DNA of 64,000 nt from positions 13,484,163 to 13,548,162 of the forward strand of contig JACSVZ010000011.1 in assembly GCA_014706295.1 (NCBI GenBank), written 5' to 3'. Each line of letters opens with the position of its first letter. Position 1 is the first letter of the stretch. The notes beneath the pieces are model-generated. The model was given only the letters and a program-made list of their open reading frames with translations, did no database searches and was not told the origin of the DNA. Below, in pieces: positions 33,991-49,000 of the stretch. This DNA comes from Lycocorax pyrrhopterus obiensis. Its lineage: Eukaryota; Chordata; Aves; Passeriformes; Paradisaeidae. A program made the translations under genes and the position numbers.

Positions 33991-34006
33991 GCCGGGAAGG
34001 GGCCGC

Positions 34007-34036
34007 GGCCACGTGACCCGCCGCGAGTCACGTGAG
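34007..34036 (+). promoter_or_regulatory. Two CLEAR-type CACGTG boxes upstream of ATP6V0D1
   Basis: GCCACGTGACC (CACGTG 34010-34015) and GAGTCACGTGAG (CACGTG 34029-34034) lie 19 bp apart and 41-65 bp before the ATG, in a CpG-rich TATA-less promoter. The TCACGTGA context is the core of the CLEAR element bound by TFEB/TFE3, known regulators of lysosomal and V-ATPase genes. Binding in this species is inferred. Confidence 0.7.
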
Positions 34037-34074
34037 GCGGCGGGCGGTAGCGTTCCCGTCTCGTCGCCGTCGCC

Positions 34075-37000
34075 ATGTCGTGTTTCCCGGAGCTCTATTT
34101 TAACGTGGATAACGGGTACCTGGAAGGGCTGGTGCGCGGCTTTAAAGCGGGGGTACTCCGGCAAGGCGACTACGTGAACCTGGTGCAGTGCGAGAGCCTG
34201 GAGGGTGAGTGGTGGTGGAGGCCTGGGGCGAGCGGGAACAACCCCCCCTCCCTGCCATCCTGAGGGGAATGGCCAGGCTGTGGGCTGAGGGGAGATGGTG
34301 GGGGGCTGTGGGGAGGCGAGGAGCTGCCTGCCAGTGGGGAAAAGAGCCGATGGCGGCGTTTATGAGGCGCTGTTCCCTCTTCACCCCATGGCTGAGGACG
34401 CACTTGGTGTCCCGTCCTGTCCCCCCACCCCGCCTCAGCTGACTCAGTTTCCCGGTCAGCCCGGCCGTGTGATTGCAGCAGCTGATACAGCGGTTTAAGG
34501 GAGCTTGGGCTCCCACTTGCTTTCTTCAGGTGGCCGTGTAGCTGTGCCCTGCGGGTTTTTGGGGCCTGGTGGGTTTTGACAGGTGTTGCTGGTGAGACTT
34601 GTGAGTGCCTTCACTCGTTAAAGGGCAGGAAGCCTTTTTAAGGCCTGAAATAAGGTTATTGGCATAATGTAAGATCCCTGATACCCATGATTAGTTTTTA
34701 AGGAGATCAGGTCACCTAGGAAAGTACCTGCTGTTATTGAAGGTCACTAGCGGAAAAAAATCTAGTGCACATCTGAGTAAATTCACCAGTGAATTACATG
34801 TCGCCTGTGATCTTGAGATCTTTTTTGAGGCTAATTCTGATTTCCAGCCATTACCTTTTTTCTAGATCAGTGTGTACAAACTTAGAGAACTGTGAGGATT
34901 TGGGGTTTTTTTTACAATGAGGGTGGTGAAGCACTGGCACAGGTTGCCCAGAGAGGTGTTAGATGCCCCATTCTTGAAAGCATTTGAGGCCAGGTTGAGT
35001 AGAGCTCTGAGCAAACTGGTCTGATTGAAGATGTCTCTGCTCATTGCAGGTGGTTGGACTACGTGGCCTTTAAAGGTCCCTTCCAGCCCAAACTATTCAC
35101 CAATTCTGTGATCACCTGTGATCAGTTCATCATCTTGATTAGTTGGTGCTAAACTGTTCCTCTGATCAGTGACCTCCTTAGCAGTTTTCACTCTTTGGTA
35201 TCCAGAACCTGGATCACAAATCACAAAGATTAAAACCAGGCCTGTGTTGAAATAAACTAGAACCACACGTATCCAGAGATGTTGGTTGTTTTGATCAGTG
35301 GAACTATAATTATTGGATCATTCTTTCTTCTAAAAATATTAGTGAGGCATCAGTTTTATCTAGACAATCATTGCTGAGTGGTTAATTGATGTTGACTATT
35401 TAGATGAATCCCTGGCCAGCTGAACCCTGGATGCAAGTTACCTGGATCTGCTCACGTCAGGTAACAACAGAATGGGAACAGAGTGCTGTGTTGTGCCCCA
35501 GTCTCTACCTTAAACATTCCCAGGATGTTTTTACTTAGGACAGAAGCTCCTTTTCCACTTTTCTTTTTTTGCGGCTCTTTGCTTTCAGCAGTCACTCTCA
35601 TTCCTGCTGTGGAACCCATGACCTGGAAGAGAGCAGTGGGAGTTACTTCTGCTCTCTCGGTAGTCACGTCTCAGCATGCCCTGAACTGTGACTTTTTCAC
35701 CTTTCCTGCAGATAACTTCCTCTTTGGAGTCTTTCTGTACTTGGAACTTCTCTTTTCTCTCTGTTTCTTGCTTTCTGAGCCAAGCTGCTTAAACCTAGTT
35801 CTCCCTTGGAGGGGTGTTGGCTGCATTTGGAATGAGTCACGTTGGAGTTCCCATATGTTTGTCGTGGTATTGTGGCTGTTCTGTCCCCAGCAGCTCTCTG
35901 GTGGCAGCCACTGCTGTGCTCCTGGTCACACTTCATTCAGAACCTGAAGGCTCTTCCAAATTCACTGTGAATCTTGTTCCTCCTTCATTTGGCTCGCTGT
36001 GCTCCTGCTTAGCATGCTTTTGGAAAGGGATTTTCCTTCAGAGGAGCATTGTTCTTCATTACTTACATAGGTCTCTGGTCAAACCATTTCTTTCTTCTGT
36101 CCTTTTAGTGCTGATTTTCCCATTTCACTACTTGTTTTCTGTGCTCCACAGACTTTTGAACGTGTTTCTTTCTCTCCCAGATGCTCGTCTGCACTAAATC
36201 CAGGCAGTGGCTGATGTATTAGCAGCCAGAATAAGTACTGGGGCATAAATTACTGATGCATTCTTCTCTACTCTCTGTTTTGTCTTCGCTGCCACCTCTC
36301 GCATGTCTGGCTCTGCAGTTAGTCCCAGTCCTGGAGCAAGTGATTGCCTTGGCCATGGAGAAAGCCTGAAGGACCAAGGGTGCTCTGGGTCTGGACCTGG
36401 GAATTGGGTATCTAGCTGCTTGGAGGATGTTGTGCTTCCAGGTCTGAAATGCTGCTCCCTCTGGGGTGCCCAGATTGGTCTGGAAGCATAAAAGGATTGG
36501 CCTCTCTGCTTCAGGACATAGGCTAGCAGTTTAGTTCTGCTGGAAGGGAGGAAATCATGCTTTTGTGCATGATCCTCTGTCATCTCTGTTTTGATCACAA
36601 GGTAACCTGGTCCAACCTCTCCCTTCTTGCTGAGTTAGAGAGCCAAATGGGCTGTCTGTGGTCAGGCAGGCTCCTGAGCTGGCCTTAAGAAGTGCGGAAA
36701 AACACGTCCAGTATTGAGGGGGTGTGCGTGAGAACTGTTTTGGCTTAAGCTTTCTCTTAAACCCTTTAGCAATAACATGTTTAATCCCTTTTTTCACCTC
36801 CAGAAGTGCTGGTGCTCTGGTTGTTTCTCATCCAGAGGCCCTGTGCTGTACATCTGAGCTGGGAGCATTTGGAACCTGCCTGGTGGTCGCTGTTGTATCC
36901 AGTTCCTGCTTCTGACACAAGGTGTCAGTGAAGGACCTGGAGCTGCTTTCCTCTGCTCCAGTGGTGTGAACATGGATTTGTGCTTGAGTGGAATCTGTTT

Positions 37001-40000
37001 GGGGCAACCAAACTTATGAGTCACCCAGATTTCTACTGTCAAAAGATTGGTGAGTCGTCTACAGCTCCTCAAGCTGTGGTGGCTTGTAAGAGGTCTGATA
37101 TTCTGTCAGGAGAATGAAAAGCTGTTGATGCAGTTGAATAATGGTGATGTTTTTAAGCAGCAGAGTTCAGTCTGGGCCTGGAATGTGGGTTATCAACTGG
37201 CTTTACTGTTGGTCTGCAAAGCTCCCTTCTGCAAAAAGCATGTGGAGCCCAAGAAGTGCACGAAAGCATCTTGCACCAGGAATGTCTTTACCCTTAGGTC
37301 AGTGTTCATGAGCCTCCTATTGTTATTACTTCTTCTTGCTTCCACAGCAACAGTGTAGAAAGCTGCTTTCTTTCTGACCTGCCAGTGTTGTAGAGGTGAT
37401 TGGTGGGTGAAATCCAGCAGTAGGACATGTCACCTTCTAGCTGGGTGATGAGGCTGAGGAGTGGCAGGGAGTTGGCTCAAGCTTGTGGGTGACTTTTGGG
37501 AGAGGCCTTCCAGAGACTGTGCATCTCCAGCACCGCCACTCTGTGGGTGTTTATGCCCCAGTCCATGCCGTTGGCACAGCTGGGAACTTGGATACCATGG
37601 AAACAGTGGTGTGCACGTGGAAGAATGGGATCTGTCCATGGAGTTTGTCTTCTGCACACCAGGCTGAGTGCAATGTATGCTTTTGTTTTCATTGTCACAA
37701 GGATCTTTTTTCTCCTCCTCAGGCTGCCATTGCTTTGAGGTGTTCAGCACATCTCCTTTCACTGAGAGAAGAGCAGGGGAGGCTGTGCTACCCATCTCTT
37801 TTCCATTTTATCACTGTGGTCCTGGAATTTGCCCCAGAAGGCTGGAGCTGGGCTTCTCTTTCAGCATAACCACATGGGCTGTGTGTCCTCTCTTGTATAG
37901 GGGTGTTGCAGAGCTCCAGACTGACTTCAAGAGTGCTTTTGGTAGAGCTCATGGTATTCTTCTGACTGTAGGGGGAATAGCACAGATCCTTTCCTGTGCA
38001 GCTCCTTTATTGTCCTACCAAGCAAGGAGAGGCCACTTGATGGTCTCAAAGTGTAGCTAGGCTTAGATCCACCCTGAACTCCGAGAGTGGTTCAGTCTGA
38101 ACTCGGGGGGTGTAGAAGCCAAGCCATAATGTGGTGGGGACCTTTCATCATCGTTCACACAATGATGATTTGTCACTCTCCTGACATCTTGGAGCCCTGT
38201 GTGAAAAGCTGACCCCAGTGTGCTGGGACTGTGCAGCAGGACTGTTCTCTGGCCCCAAGAGCTTTGTCCTGCCAGAGGAGGCAGAGTGCACAGGCACAGT
38301 GAGACCTGAGGAGAGTACCGACCATTCCTGTCCTCTGAATGCTGACTGCTCGTGCAGCAACAGAACAGTGTCCAAAATGCTGTCCTGCTGCTTTGTCCTG
38401 CATCCTGTATGGGTGTAACCACTGGCTGTGGCTGTTTCATCAACTGTCCTGTTAAAACAAGCTCCAGGAAAACATCATTTATTGGAAGAAAGATGGCACT
38501 TCCATAGCCTGCTAGATGATGGTAGCAAACAAACACTGTGGTCACTGGCTTCCTGCAGGGTTCAGCAGAGGTGCTTTGCTGTTTGTTCTGGCCTCCTTTA
38601 CCAGGCAGAGACCTGCTTCACAGCTTCTCCTAGCTAAACTTCAAGCAGCAGTTGAGGTCAACTTCTCCCATACTGGTGCAGCTTCAGCCCTTGTTTGTGT
38701 CCTGCCCCTTGTTAGATGATGATGGTGTCTGGGTTTCCTGGCAGGTATTGCTGCTCGGCAGCCTGTCAGTGCTTTCATCTTGTTGTTTTTCCTCAGCCGT
38801 CGGCTCCTCATCATGAGACTGTTTTCTGCTGTTTGTTTTAGTTTCTGAGTGATTTGTTGCCTCTCCCTTAACCCCTGCACCAGGTGCTGGGCTGATGTCC
38901 TGCACTGGACTTCTGAGGTTAGAGTGACTTAAGCAGTCTGCTTTTGGAGGGGGGAAAAAAGCTTATTGGGGATACAGGCAGATAAGGAAGGGTTACCTTG
39001 CCTTTTGGAAAGATGAGGAAAGGGCTGCCTGGTTGAAGGGCTCCCAGTGGAACATAACCTGGTTGTGCTGGGTTTGAAGCTCTGAGTGGAGTGAGTTCAG
39101 CCCCAGGAAGGGATGGGCTAGAAACACAGGCTGCTCTTTGGTGGTGAGGGCATGTCAAAGTGGTGAAAAGTCAGAGGTGAGATACTGATGAAGGAAAGAG
39201 CCAAAGATGATGCGTCTCTGTGTCTAACTGTGGCTCAAATGAATTTGCTGCCTGACAACAGAGTAGAGGTAGCACGTCACCGCTAGTTGTATGCAACCAA
39301 AGGAAAGGTCTTAAATTCTGCAGGGAACAAAGGGTCTCTGAGTTCTTCTTCAGCAAGATTTCAGAGAATTAGCTTCAGGAGTGTCTGAGGTGGCTATAAA
39401 CAGACCAAACAAACAGCAACAAGGCAAATGGTAATGACTGCAGTCTCCTGAAGGGAGACGTGGGCGATGTAGCTCATCTGCAGACTGCTATGTAATCCCT
39501 CAGCTGCATTATTGCCTCCAGCCAGGGAGATGGCAAATGATATTTTAATTTTTTATATAGGCAGTGATGGCCCCAGGTGCTTTGGAGGAAGATGTCAGGG
39601 TTACAGCAGATAATTTTTGTGAAAACATCAGTTCAGCTCAGATGTTGCGGAAACCGATTCTGTGCCTGTGCGTGAGAAAACAGATCAGTCCTTGCCTGGA
39701 AGTGCTTGAGCCCTTAACTTGATTCAGAGCTCTGCAATGCAGTTACAGCAGGAACGAAGGAAGGGTTGGAAGTCTGAGCTGATGGGGCCATGGATCACTC
39801 TGTCTGAGCCGGAAAGGCTTTGACTGACGGATGTCTGACAGACTAATGGCTTGGCTCCTCGTTACGTCAAAGCAAACTTGCAGGAGAGGATAGTTGCATT
39901 AGTGTGGATATAAACTCTATTGTGAAGATGTCATCTGAAATGTCAAGGTGTTGGCACAGCAGTGTGTTGAATTAAGCTCTGGTTGTGTTTGTGGCTTGTG

Positions 40001-43000
40001 TACAGGCAGCTGCACGAAAACCAGAGGGCCTGATCTGAGAGTTGATAGGAGGTAGCTATAAGTACATGTCATGGTAATCCCAAGTGCTACCCTACCCAGC
40101 TGAAAAAGGCTGTCATTCTGACAAATGGTTGTGTTAGTGCATGAGGCAGCTTTCTGGGAGCTGTGACCTGGCCATAATTTCCTAGGTTTTGCGGGGGAGG
40201 AGAGAGAACAGAAGTTTTGTGGTCATTCAAGTGCTCCCTTGCCAAATGCTGGCTCAGTCTGTTACATAAAGTGTGTGAACCGCTTGGAAAAATGCCGAAA
40301 CAGGCCAATGTATCTCTTAAAGTCAATCACTGGGTTGAGGCCGTGTGCCGTTGTTGGTCAGTATCTGAAGGAGCTCATCGGGAGGGGCTGGGCTCTAGGT
40401 GCAGATCTCCCTCCTTTTCAGCAGCAGCTGGGGAAGAGGCATGGCAAAAGCCTTGCAGCCAGTGTCTTATCGACATGCAGCGTGTGAGATCTCCCTGCAG
40501 CTGCCCCTGCCAAGGTGCTGCTCTTGCTGCCAGAGGCCAACTCTGGCTCAGTCTAAGCTTGTGTGAGGAACCTGAGCTTTTGGAGAGCTTGGGGCTTGCT
40601 CAGCAGTGGGTCCATTTATTAGTCACCGTGCTACTGGGACAGCTCTTCTGGCAGCAGATTTGTGAAACCACGGGATTAGTTTGCTCTCATCTGAGGAGCT
40701 TGACATGTGAATAGTCCTATTAAAAGCTCCCAAACCCTCTTGGCTGAGGCTTGGTGACTGGCCCAGCAGCTGGAGGAGGACAGGCTAGTGTAAAGCACTG
40801 ATAGACCGTGGGATGCACTGAGTCAGGGTTCATAAATCCGGTCCAATTTTTGGAAAATATGTTCCATTTTGTCTGCTTGGATGCTAAGAGATTCAGAAAA
40901 GTTAGTTCTGCAGTTTGTGGCTGGCCTTCCTTGTAAAAATGAATTCCAAGTGTTATATAAACATGGCCCTTATTCCAGTTGCAACATAATGTGCTGGCTC
41001 TTAGGCTGTGGAGTTAGGGGGACAACCCTTTCATGGAGCAGGGCAAAATGTTCTGGCCAAGCAGCTCATGGGAGCTTGCTCAGAGTTGTTGAAGGAGAGC
41101 CTGCAAGGCACAGTGTGCAGCCTGTGTGCCTCTGGTCTAGACGCAGTGCAGTTCTGACGTCCTGGAAGTACAGCAAACTCTTCTTTTTGTGTCACTGAGT
41201 TTGTAGCATCAAGTGACAGGATAGCCAAGCAGCTGCTTGCAACCTCAAAAGCGGAATTTTGGGCTGTGATGACACCAAAACAAACCGGTGGTGTTGGACT
41301 TGAGGAAACAAGCTTTGGCAGCTTCCCTACTGAAGGCAGATCTGGTAGCATATGCAATAGCTGCTTCCTCTCCAAGGTCCTGTATAGCTGCAAAACAACA
41401 TCACATGCCTTTTTGGGCAGGCTTAGCTTCCATTAGAGCTCTACACAACTACAGGATACTGCAAGTGGGAGGTATATGAATGCAATTACTGCAGTTCCCT
41501 GTGCCCTCCCTTGCAATCTGTGTTTATGGGTGTAATACTCTTACCAGGACCTTTTCTTTCGTATTCGTTGAACATACTATTTGATCAATTTTGCTCTGTG
41601 TTTTCTCTAGTTTCTGCTAAAAGCAAACTAGTAAAGTCCTGATCTGTCAGGAGCTTAATTTCTGCTCATACTCCAAAAGTCATCATTCGAGAGCTTTAAA
41701 AAGTGGGACAAAAACTCATTAAGATGTAGTTCAGGTAGATTTCTCCTCTGTAACTATCTTACCTTTCAGAAATCAAGCAATTGCAGAACAGATGGGTTAG
41801 AACCCTTTGCACACAGGGTGCTGCCCTTGAGCTTGGCTTCTCGAAGACTTTAGGAAGTGATTCGTATCAATAATAATCCTGTGCAGGCTGCATGGAGGTG
41901 AGAGACATTCCAAGTTCTGGCATGATCTGATCATGGACTCTGTGGCAAGGTTTGTGTTGCAGACTCGATTGAGTTACCCAGGCAATGTCTTCTCCCTTGC
42001 AAGTGTGAGCATAAGTTGACCATGATTTGGTAGAATAAACCACAGCTGTTCAGCTGTGGCTTATCCTGGGGAACAGAGATCTAGATTAGATCTCTGCTTT
42101 GCTTCAGCCTTGATGTGTGTAGTTGGATGGGGAGCTCTCTTTGCTGCATCCAGGATTCAGAGAATCATTGAATGGTTTGGGTTGGAAGGGACCTTAAAGA
42201 CCGTCTTGTTCCAAACCCCCTTCCATGGGCAGGGACACCTTCCACCAGACCAAATTGCTCCAAACCCTGTCCAATCTGACCTTGAAAAATTGCGGGGATG
42301 GGGCATCTGCAACTTCTCTGGGCAACCTGTGCCAGTGCCTCACCACCCTCACAGGGAAGAACGTCTTCCTAATATCCAATCTAAACTTAGTCTCTTTCAG
42401 TTTGAAGCCATTACCCCTTGTCCTGTCATTCCATACCCTTGTTAGAAGTACCTCTCCAGCTCTCCTATAGCCCCTTCAGGTACCGAAAGGCTGCAATAAG
42501 CTCTCCCTAGACCCTTTTCTTCTCTAGGCTGAACAATTCCAATCCTCTCAGCCTTTCCTCATAGGAGAGGTGCTCTATCCCTCTAATTATCTTTGTAGCC
42601 TCTTCTGGACCTTTTCCCAACAGTTCAATGTCCTTCCTGTGCTGAGGACCTCAGAGGTGGATACAGTGCTGCAGGTGGGGTCTCACCAGAGTAGACTAGA
42701 GGGGTAGAATCCCCTCCTTTCTACAAGTGCCCCCAAAACTCTCGTGTAAACCACTGAGAAACATGACAAACTGAGTGGTATTTAAGTCTCTGGCCTTTAT
42801 TTTCCTTCCCTATAAACTCCATTTCCTGCAACACTGAGCAGTGGGAACATCTTTGTAACTAAAGAGTGCTGGGTCAAAAACATCTTTGCTAGACTTCCTT
42901 GGAAATACCCAGAAGAGTCAGTTGGCTTGGAAGCTGTTTGACCCCTGCATCCCTTGGGCTGAGAACAGTATTGTGCTGCACAAGCTCAGGTTGGAGCCTG

Positions 43001-46000
43001 AGGAGGAGCTCTCCAGCTCGTGCCCTGGCCGGATGTAATGTCGAAAGATCAAACTCCTCAAACCGGGCGGAGTCCTTGCTCTGACCTTCATGCCGTGGAT
43101 GCTTGTGCCATAATGCTGAGGACTCGTATGGCTCAGTGGAAGGGAAAGGCAGCCTCAGTGCTGCTGCTTCAGAAAAACCAGAGAGAAGCATCTTTTTTTG
43201 TTTTCTCTGGATGGTGTGCTCACATCTGGTTTGACTCAATGCTTCCAGTTCCTCTCCTTATCCCATAAAGATCTTGAATCCCTGGGAGGATGCTTGCCTA
43301 ACTGGCCCTCTGAGGTGAAGCTGAAGGGAGACGAACATTGTGTACCAATGCAACTAGTAGAGCTTTGAGGAGTAGAATTATGTGACGTTCCTTGGTTCTG
43401 GATTCAGTTTTTCCATAGAGACGCTTAAATGTTTTTGGCTCAAACAGGGCTTTTATCTTGACAGAACTCAGTGTGTTGTGGTTGCTTGTTGGCCAGGACT
43501 GCAGCTTGGTTGGGCACCTGACCTGCAGCAGGGCTAACAGAGGAAACAAAGGATTCCTCTACTTGAAACTGGAGAAGGGGAAGACTTCTGAGCTTGTTCT
43601 TACATCCTGGGCAGGGATTACCTACCCTGTGAGGTGGATTTAAATGACCTTCGTCTTCACTAGTCCCTGTGTACCTATTAATGCCTGAATTCTATTTACC
43701 AGCACAAATAGCTGGGCAGCTTTGATAATGTAAGACCAAGATGTTTTATAATTTCTAAGTTGCTGTTTTTGTCTATTTGGCTTTGAAAGCTTTACAGATG
43801 CCTCCACATCACTCGTATCTGGAGAGACTTGTTGTGTGTGCAGTTAGGTTCTTGGCTGTTGATTGCTTCAGAGAAGCCTGCAACCAGAGCCCTTTTGGCT
43901 AGATGGAGAGCTTAAGTGATTTGATTTTTTTTTCTCCCCCAAGATTTCTAGCAAATACCTCCTAGAAAATCAGTAAGCTTCCACCTTGACCTAGCACAGT
44001 GAACAGCTGGCACCAGTGTGTGCTCAGTTACACAGATTTGTCTTTAAGATGAGGCACGGCTGATATGGAACTGATGCCTTGAAGTGGCTATCTGAAAACA
44101 GAGGCTAGACAAGATTAAGAGAGTAAAGGTAGGTATTTATCACTGATCTTTTACAAATGGGTTTTGTCTAGGTTATCTTTCAGAGGATAGAGTGCCTAGA
44201 GAAGTGCTGAGCAGCGGCTTTCTTGGCTATGCTGAGAAAAAAACTCCAAACCCAGCCCAAAACCCTCTAGAGTGGAATTATTCTTTCTTTTTCAGACTTG
44301 AAACTGCACCTGCAGAGCACAGACTATGGGAACTTCCTGGCCAATGAAGCCTCCCCGCTCACTGTGTCCGTCATTGATGATAAGCTGAAGGAGAAGATGG
44401 TGGTGGAGTTCCGTCACATGAGGAACCATGCGTATGAGCCCCTGGCAAGTTTTCTGGACTTTATCACGTGAGTACCAGCTGGTCATGAACAGCATTTGAA
44501 ATGCTGGTGTTCTTCCAGATGTGAGAGCTCTCAGACCAGCTTTCTACTCTCAGCCCTGTGCCTACTGTGTTTTATGTTTCTTGAATGAAACAGGTTTGAT
44601 TGTATCTGGAGGTCTCAAACCAGCAGCATCGTATCACTGTGTTGTTAAAGGCTTCTGCTCCCAGGGAGCGTGTGCTCCATTGGTACAGCTGCTTGGCTGC
44701 CTTCCATCCCAATATTGATTCAGCCTCTTAGAGGTGCTCTTTATCTTTTTCCCTTGAGTTAAATGTTCCTGGGTTTTTAAAACCGTGATCCTGCCACAAA
44801 ACATAGGCATGCCATGCATGTGCATTACAGCAGTTGCCTGCTAGTTCTGAGCCACTGAGGTTGATCAGCCTTCATCAGGGCTGATGTGATTCTCCTATCC
44901 CATCCCAGGGCCTGTAGGCCTTCCTCTGGCCCCACCACAAACTGGTTCAGGGAGTTGAGCTGGCCAAAATTGAACAGCTTTTCCCTTTCGGGGTTAACCT
45001 TTGACGGGTTTGTTTTTCTTGGACAGCTCAGTGGGATCCAGCAAATGGCAGCACTAGGGGAAGGCACAGCAGGGAGACACAGGGCTGCAGCAGCCTTAGC
45101 ACATCCCTGTCAGTTCATGGAAACACCTGGGGCTTCCACAGCAGGTTCAGCAGATGTGAAAAGCTTGAAATAGCCCAGCAGTCTTGAGGTATCTTCTCCC
45201 AGAGGTTTTGCACAGCCCTCTGCTTCCCAGTGTGCTGCTCTTGTTTTGTTTGGTAATAAAATGGAATTGTTAGTGGCAGAGCTTGCATCTGAAACATGGA
45301 AGTAAAATTGACTTTTTTCCTTTCCTTAGTCTATATTCCTGTAAGCTCTAGTTTGGCTTGCAAACTGCACAGCCAATGGTCTCCTCTAACCACCAAGGAG
45401 ATGTCTCATGGACAAAAGTGAGTTTCTGGTTCAGTAGAATGTGACTTTAACTTGCATTTCTGAGAAGGAGATCATACTCTATTCTTGAGTGAGACTGTAT
45501 CACCACTGGTACAGTGAGCCTGGGCTCATCGCAAGCACTCTGGCAGGTGGTGTTTAATGTTGCATTTTTGGCGGTTGCGTGTGTGTTACCCTCCTTACCA
45601 GTTGCAAGTTTTTGAACGATGCAGGCTGATGTAGAAAGATCTTTGTGCCTGATGGAAAAATTTTAAATTTTCATCTGTCTGTGGCATCTCCTGCATTTGC
45701 AAATATTGAGTAAACACCTGTCTCTCTGCCACGTGCCTTTGTGTTCACTCCTTTCTGTGTCTGGGTGCTGCCATTATCTCACTTTTTAACCCAGTGGCTC
45801 ATATCTATTATTTTCTGGGTCACTGTGCTAAAGCTGTCTCCTAAGCCTTTCCTGTTTTCTAAGAAATAGTTTTTACTTATAAGCTTTTCAGTAAAATTTC
45901 TGGAGTTTTCATGTTTGGACCCAAATATGGAGCAAGACATTTTGCAGCAGTGTTTGCAATGAATGAAGCAATTTCTAGTTCATCATCTTAGTTGTATGGA

Positions 46001-49000
46001 GCAATCTCTTCTATTCTCTCAAACTTAAGTTAACTCTTAAAACACCTCTTTGCTCTTCTTGAATTTTCTGTAAAGACATCAGTGCTGTTTGAGGTTGGCA
46101 GTATTAGGTGGGTGGTCCTCCACTGTTGCTTTTCCTTTGCAGTGTTACGGATTTATGAAAGTGTCTCTATGGAATTATCATAGTAATCAGTAATGCATCT
46201 GTCATATCTGTTTAAAGGCAATAGTTTGGGCAGCACACCAGTATCTTGCAGACTTTAAAACTTTGCTGTTGCCTAGCAGTCTCACTTTGAAGACCAGTGT
46301 GTGGAAAACATGAACTGAAAGGTCTCAGAACATGCCTGCCTTGGTTACACACTGCCTGACTTGGTAGGAAGGCTATGGATGGCCATGGAAATCCAATTCC
46401 CATTACTGCAGTCCTGTTGACCTTTATCCAGTGTCTACATCCAGCTCGAGTTTTGAAGAAGACCTTAAACATCTTGTGTAATCAGAAAGGCTGGTTCTAA
46501 CCAGCTGTTGGAATCACTTTTTGAAACTGGTGTTCTGTCCTCAACTTGATTTAACTTTGATCTTGTTCTGCTTCTGTCATTCTGATTTTGATCAGTTCTC
46601 TACAGCAAAACATGATTCTGTGCAGATAGCTCTATCTCTTGCTACTGCATAATCTCTTCTTGAATATGTTGATTCTGTTCAGCACAGAATGTTCCTTCCT
46701 CAAGTCGTCTTCACTCTTATCTCTTCTTTTCCTTTTTACCTACAAGATTTGGTTTAATGCCGCTGTCTGCAGTGCTGCCTAGAGGAAGGCAAAAGGTAAA
46801 ACAGGAAAAAACTGTTTTCCCATATGGAATGTCTGCAGTCTCTTGTAGAGTCTTTTGTGCAAGGAGTCCAAGAATTCAGTTGGGTTTTGTCGTGGTTCTG
46901 CCACACCACTGGTGGAGGGGTCTCCTGTGGGTCTGCACTCATCACACCGTGGGGTGTATTGTTGAAGTAGAGAAGGTGTTGCCAGCTTTGACTGGTCCAA
47001 GGTGGGAGTCACTATCGGGGTATTAGAATCTCTAATAATGACACCACAGACGGGTTAAAAGAGAAGATATAGTGAACCACAAGGAGTTTGGAGAGGGTGC
47101 TGCTTTTGCCCAGTGGGTCTTAGTATCTTCTCTTGATAAACCTAGTATTTGGTGACAGGCCTAGTAGAAAAGAGGGTAGACTAGATGGGACTTTTGGGCT
47201 GCCTTTCAGACTGTGTTCCCTGAAACTGTCCCTTGAGTTGTAGTAGGTCTTGGTTTGGGGCAGGGGACAGAAATTTTCAGAGATTTGCTGACAGTGTAAA
47301 ACTTCCCATGTGTGTACCAAATAGTTGGAGTGGAGAACAGCCCTTTTTGGAGCTGGTAACATGTACTTGTGCCAGTGGCTTTCATCTAGCTCGGGCTTGT
47401 ATGGAGGCAGCACCGTAAAAATGTTCAGCCAAAGGGTGTTGGCAGTGCTGAGAATTTTGTGCCTGTGCACCCAGAGGTATTGTGTCATCCTGCCTGCCTG
47501 GGGGACACTGGGACAAGCCTGTGCCACTTGATTTTTCACTCTGGGTGCACACACAGATAAGGGGTGATTTATATTTGCTTTTGAACATGACTATTTCCTA
47601 CTCCATTCTTTTAGGATAGTTAATGAAACCTGAGCAGGAAATGGTAAAGACTGCTCCTGGTAGACAGCTCAGGGCAATTGGGGCACCAGGTGGTCAGAAG
47701 AAGAAATTGTACTCAACTGGATGTATCTGTGTGCTAATAGTATACAGGCTGAAGTGAAATAAAAAATAGTAGAAAGATGTGGAAAGTTTGAGCAGGGCTG
47801 GCTTCTGCAGGAGGAAAGCTTGAGTTCACTAAGACCTCTTTTGAGTTGTAAACAGAGATTTTTAACACTGAGTGGGATTGTAGGAGGTGTGTCTGGCTCA
47901 AAATGAAAAGAAATGTTTTGTAGCATGTCCAGCTTTGAAACTCACTGCTGCTGGATGTCTTTGTATGTACTTACCTTTTGGCCTTCTTAGGACTCCTGGA
48001 TAACCTCACATAAGACGGGCACACTGGAGCCTGTTAACACTCACTGATAGTGGTCAGGGCGTGCATGGCTGATGCCAGGAGGTGGATCAAGCATTTAAAA
48101 AACAGTCAGGCTTTCTCCTTCCGGAGTGTCCTGCTGGACCTTTGGGGTGGTTTTGAGTGGATCATCAGGTGATTGTTGTGCTTTTTTTTTGAGGGTGCTG
48201 AGATCTGACCCAGGACACATTGCTGAGATCTGGGGAAATGTCTGCTTGTGGGAGCAGCTGTAGTCCTTGTCTCCTCTGGCTTCAGCACCAACCTGCCAGG
48301 AGCCATGCTGTTTGTGCCATGTGGAATTATACCATGTAATTTCAGTTGCCTCTTTGAAGCAGCCCCTACAATAAGTGAGGCCAGGGAAAGGAGAAGCAGC
48401 AACGGGGGGCAGTGCAAGGGCTGTGGAGCGGAGGGTGTGTGTTCTGTGCCTGGCTCCAGGAGGGCTCGTGCTCTGTGCCCGGCTCCGGGGAGGGGAGGGG
48501 AGGCCGCGCTGCCGGTTGCTTGCCGGAAGGTGGCACTCCAGCCCCGTGCTGCCTGTCCCCAGGTGCGCAGCGAGTATGGGTGAGGATGGTCACCTGGGGA
48601 GGTGGGCAGGAGTTAACCTCTATCCTGAGCATAGGAGAAAGGACAGTGTTTAAAAGCACGTGAACAAAACTGACCCCAGAACGCGGCTAGGCAGCAGCCC
48701 CAAGGTAAGCTCTTTGTTCCCCAAGTCACTTGCTGACGCTGATTTTTTTTTTTTTTTTGTCCTGTTGTGCTCCTCTCCTGGCACCACACTGACTCTTTCC
48801 TGGCTCTGATTCTCTCCAGGAACTCTTCTGTGGCAAGTGTTGCATTCTTAGTACCAAAATAAGGGAAATCAGCCAACTTCCTCAATTTGTTTTTTCAAGT
48901 GGTGGCTGTAGCTGGCAGCCTCTGCCACTGCAAGCAGAAAGCTCAGTTTGCTGAGCCTGCTGCAGTCTCCATAACACACCTGCTAGCTCTGCATCTTGCC

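Larger units (their letters stand above)
34205..44295 (+). other. ATP6V0D1 intron 1 (10.1 kb)
   Basis: Contains CR1 tails at about 34,905-35,115 and 42,160-42,735. I found no coding segment or structured RNA in the remainder. Open frames up to about 165 codons occur but overlap on several frames and show no domain. Confidence 0.7.
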
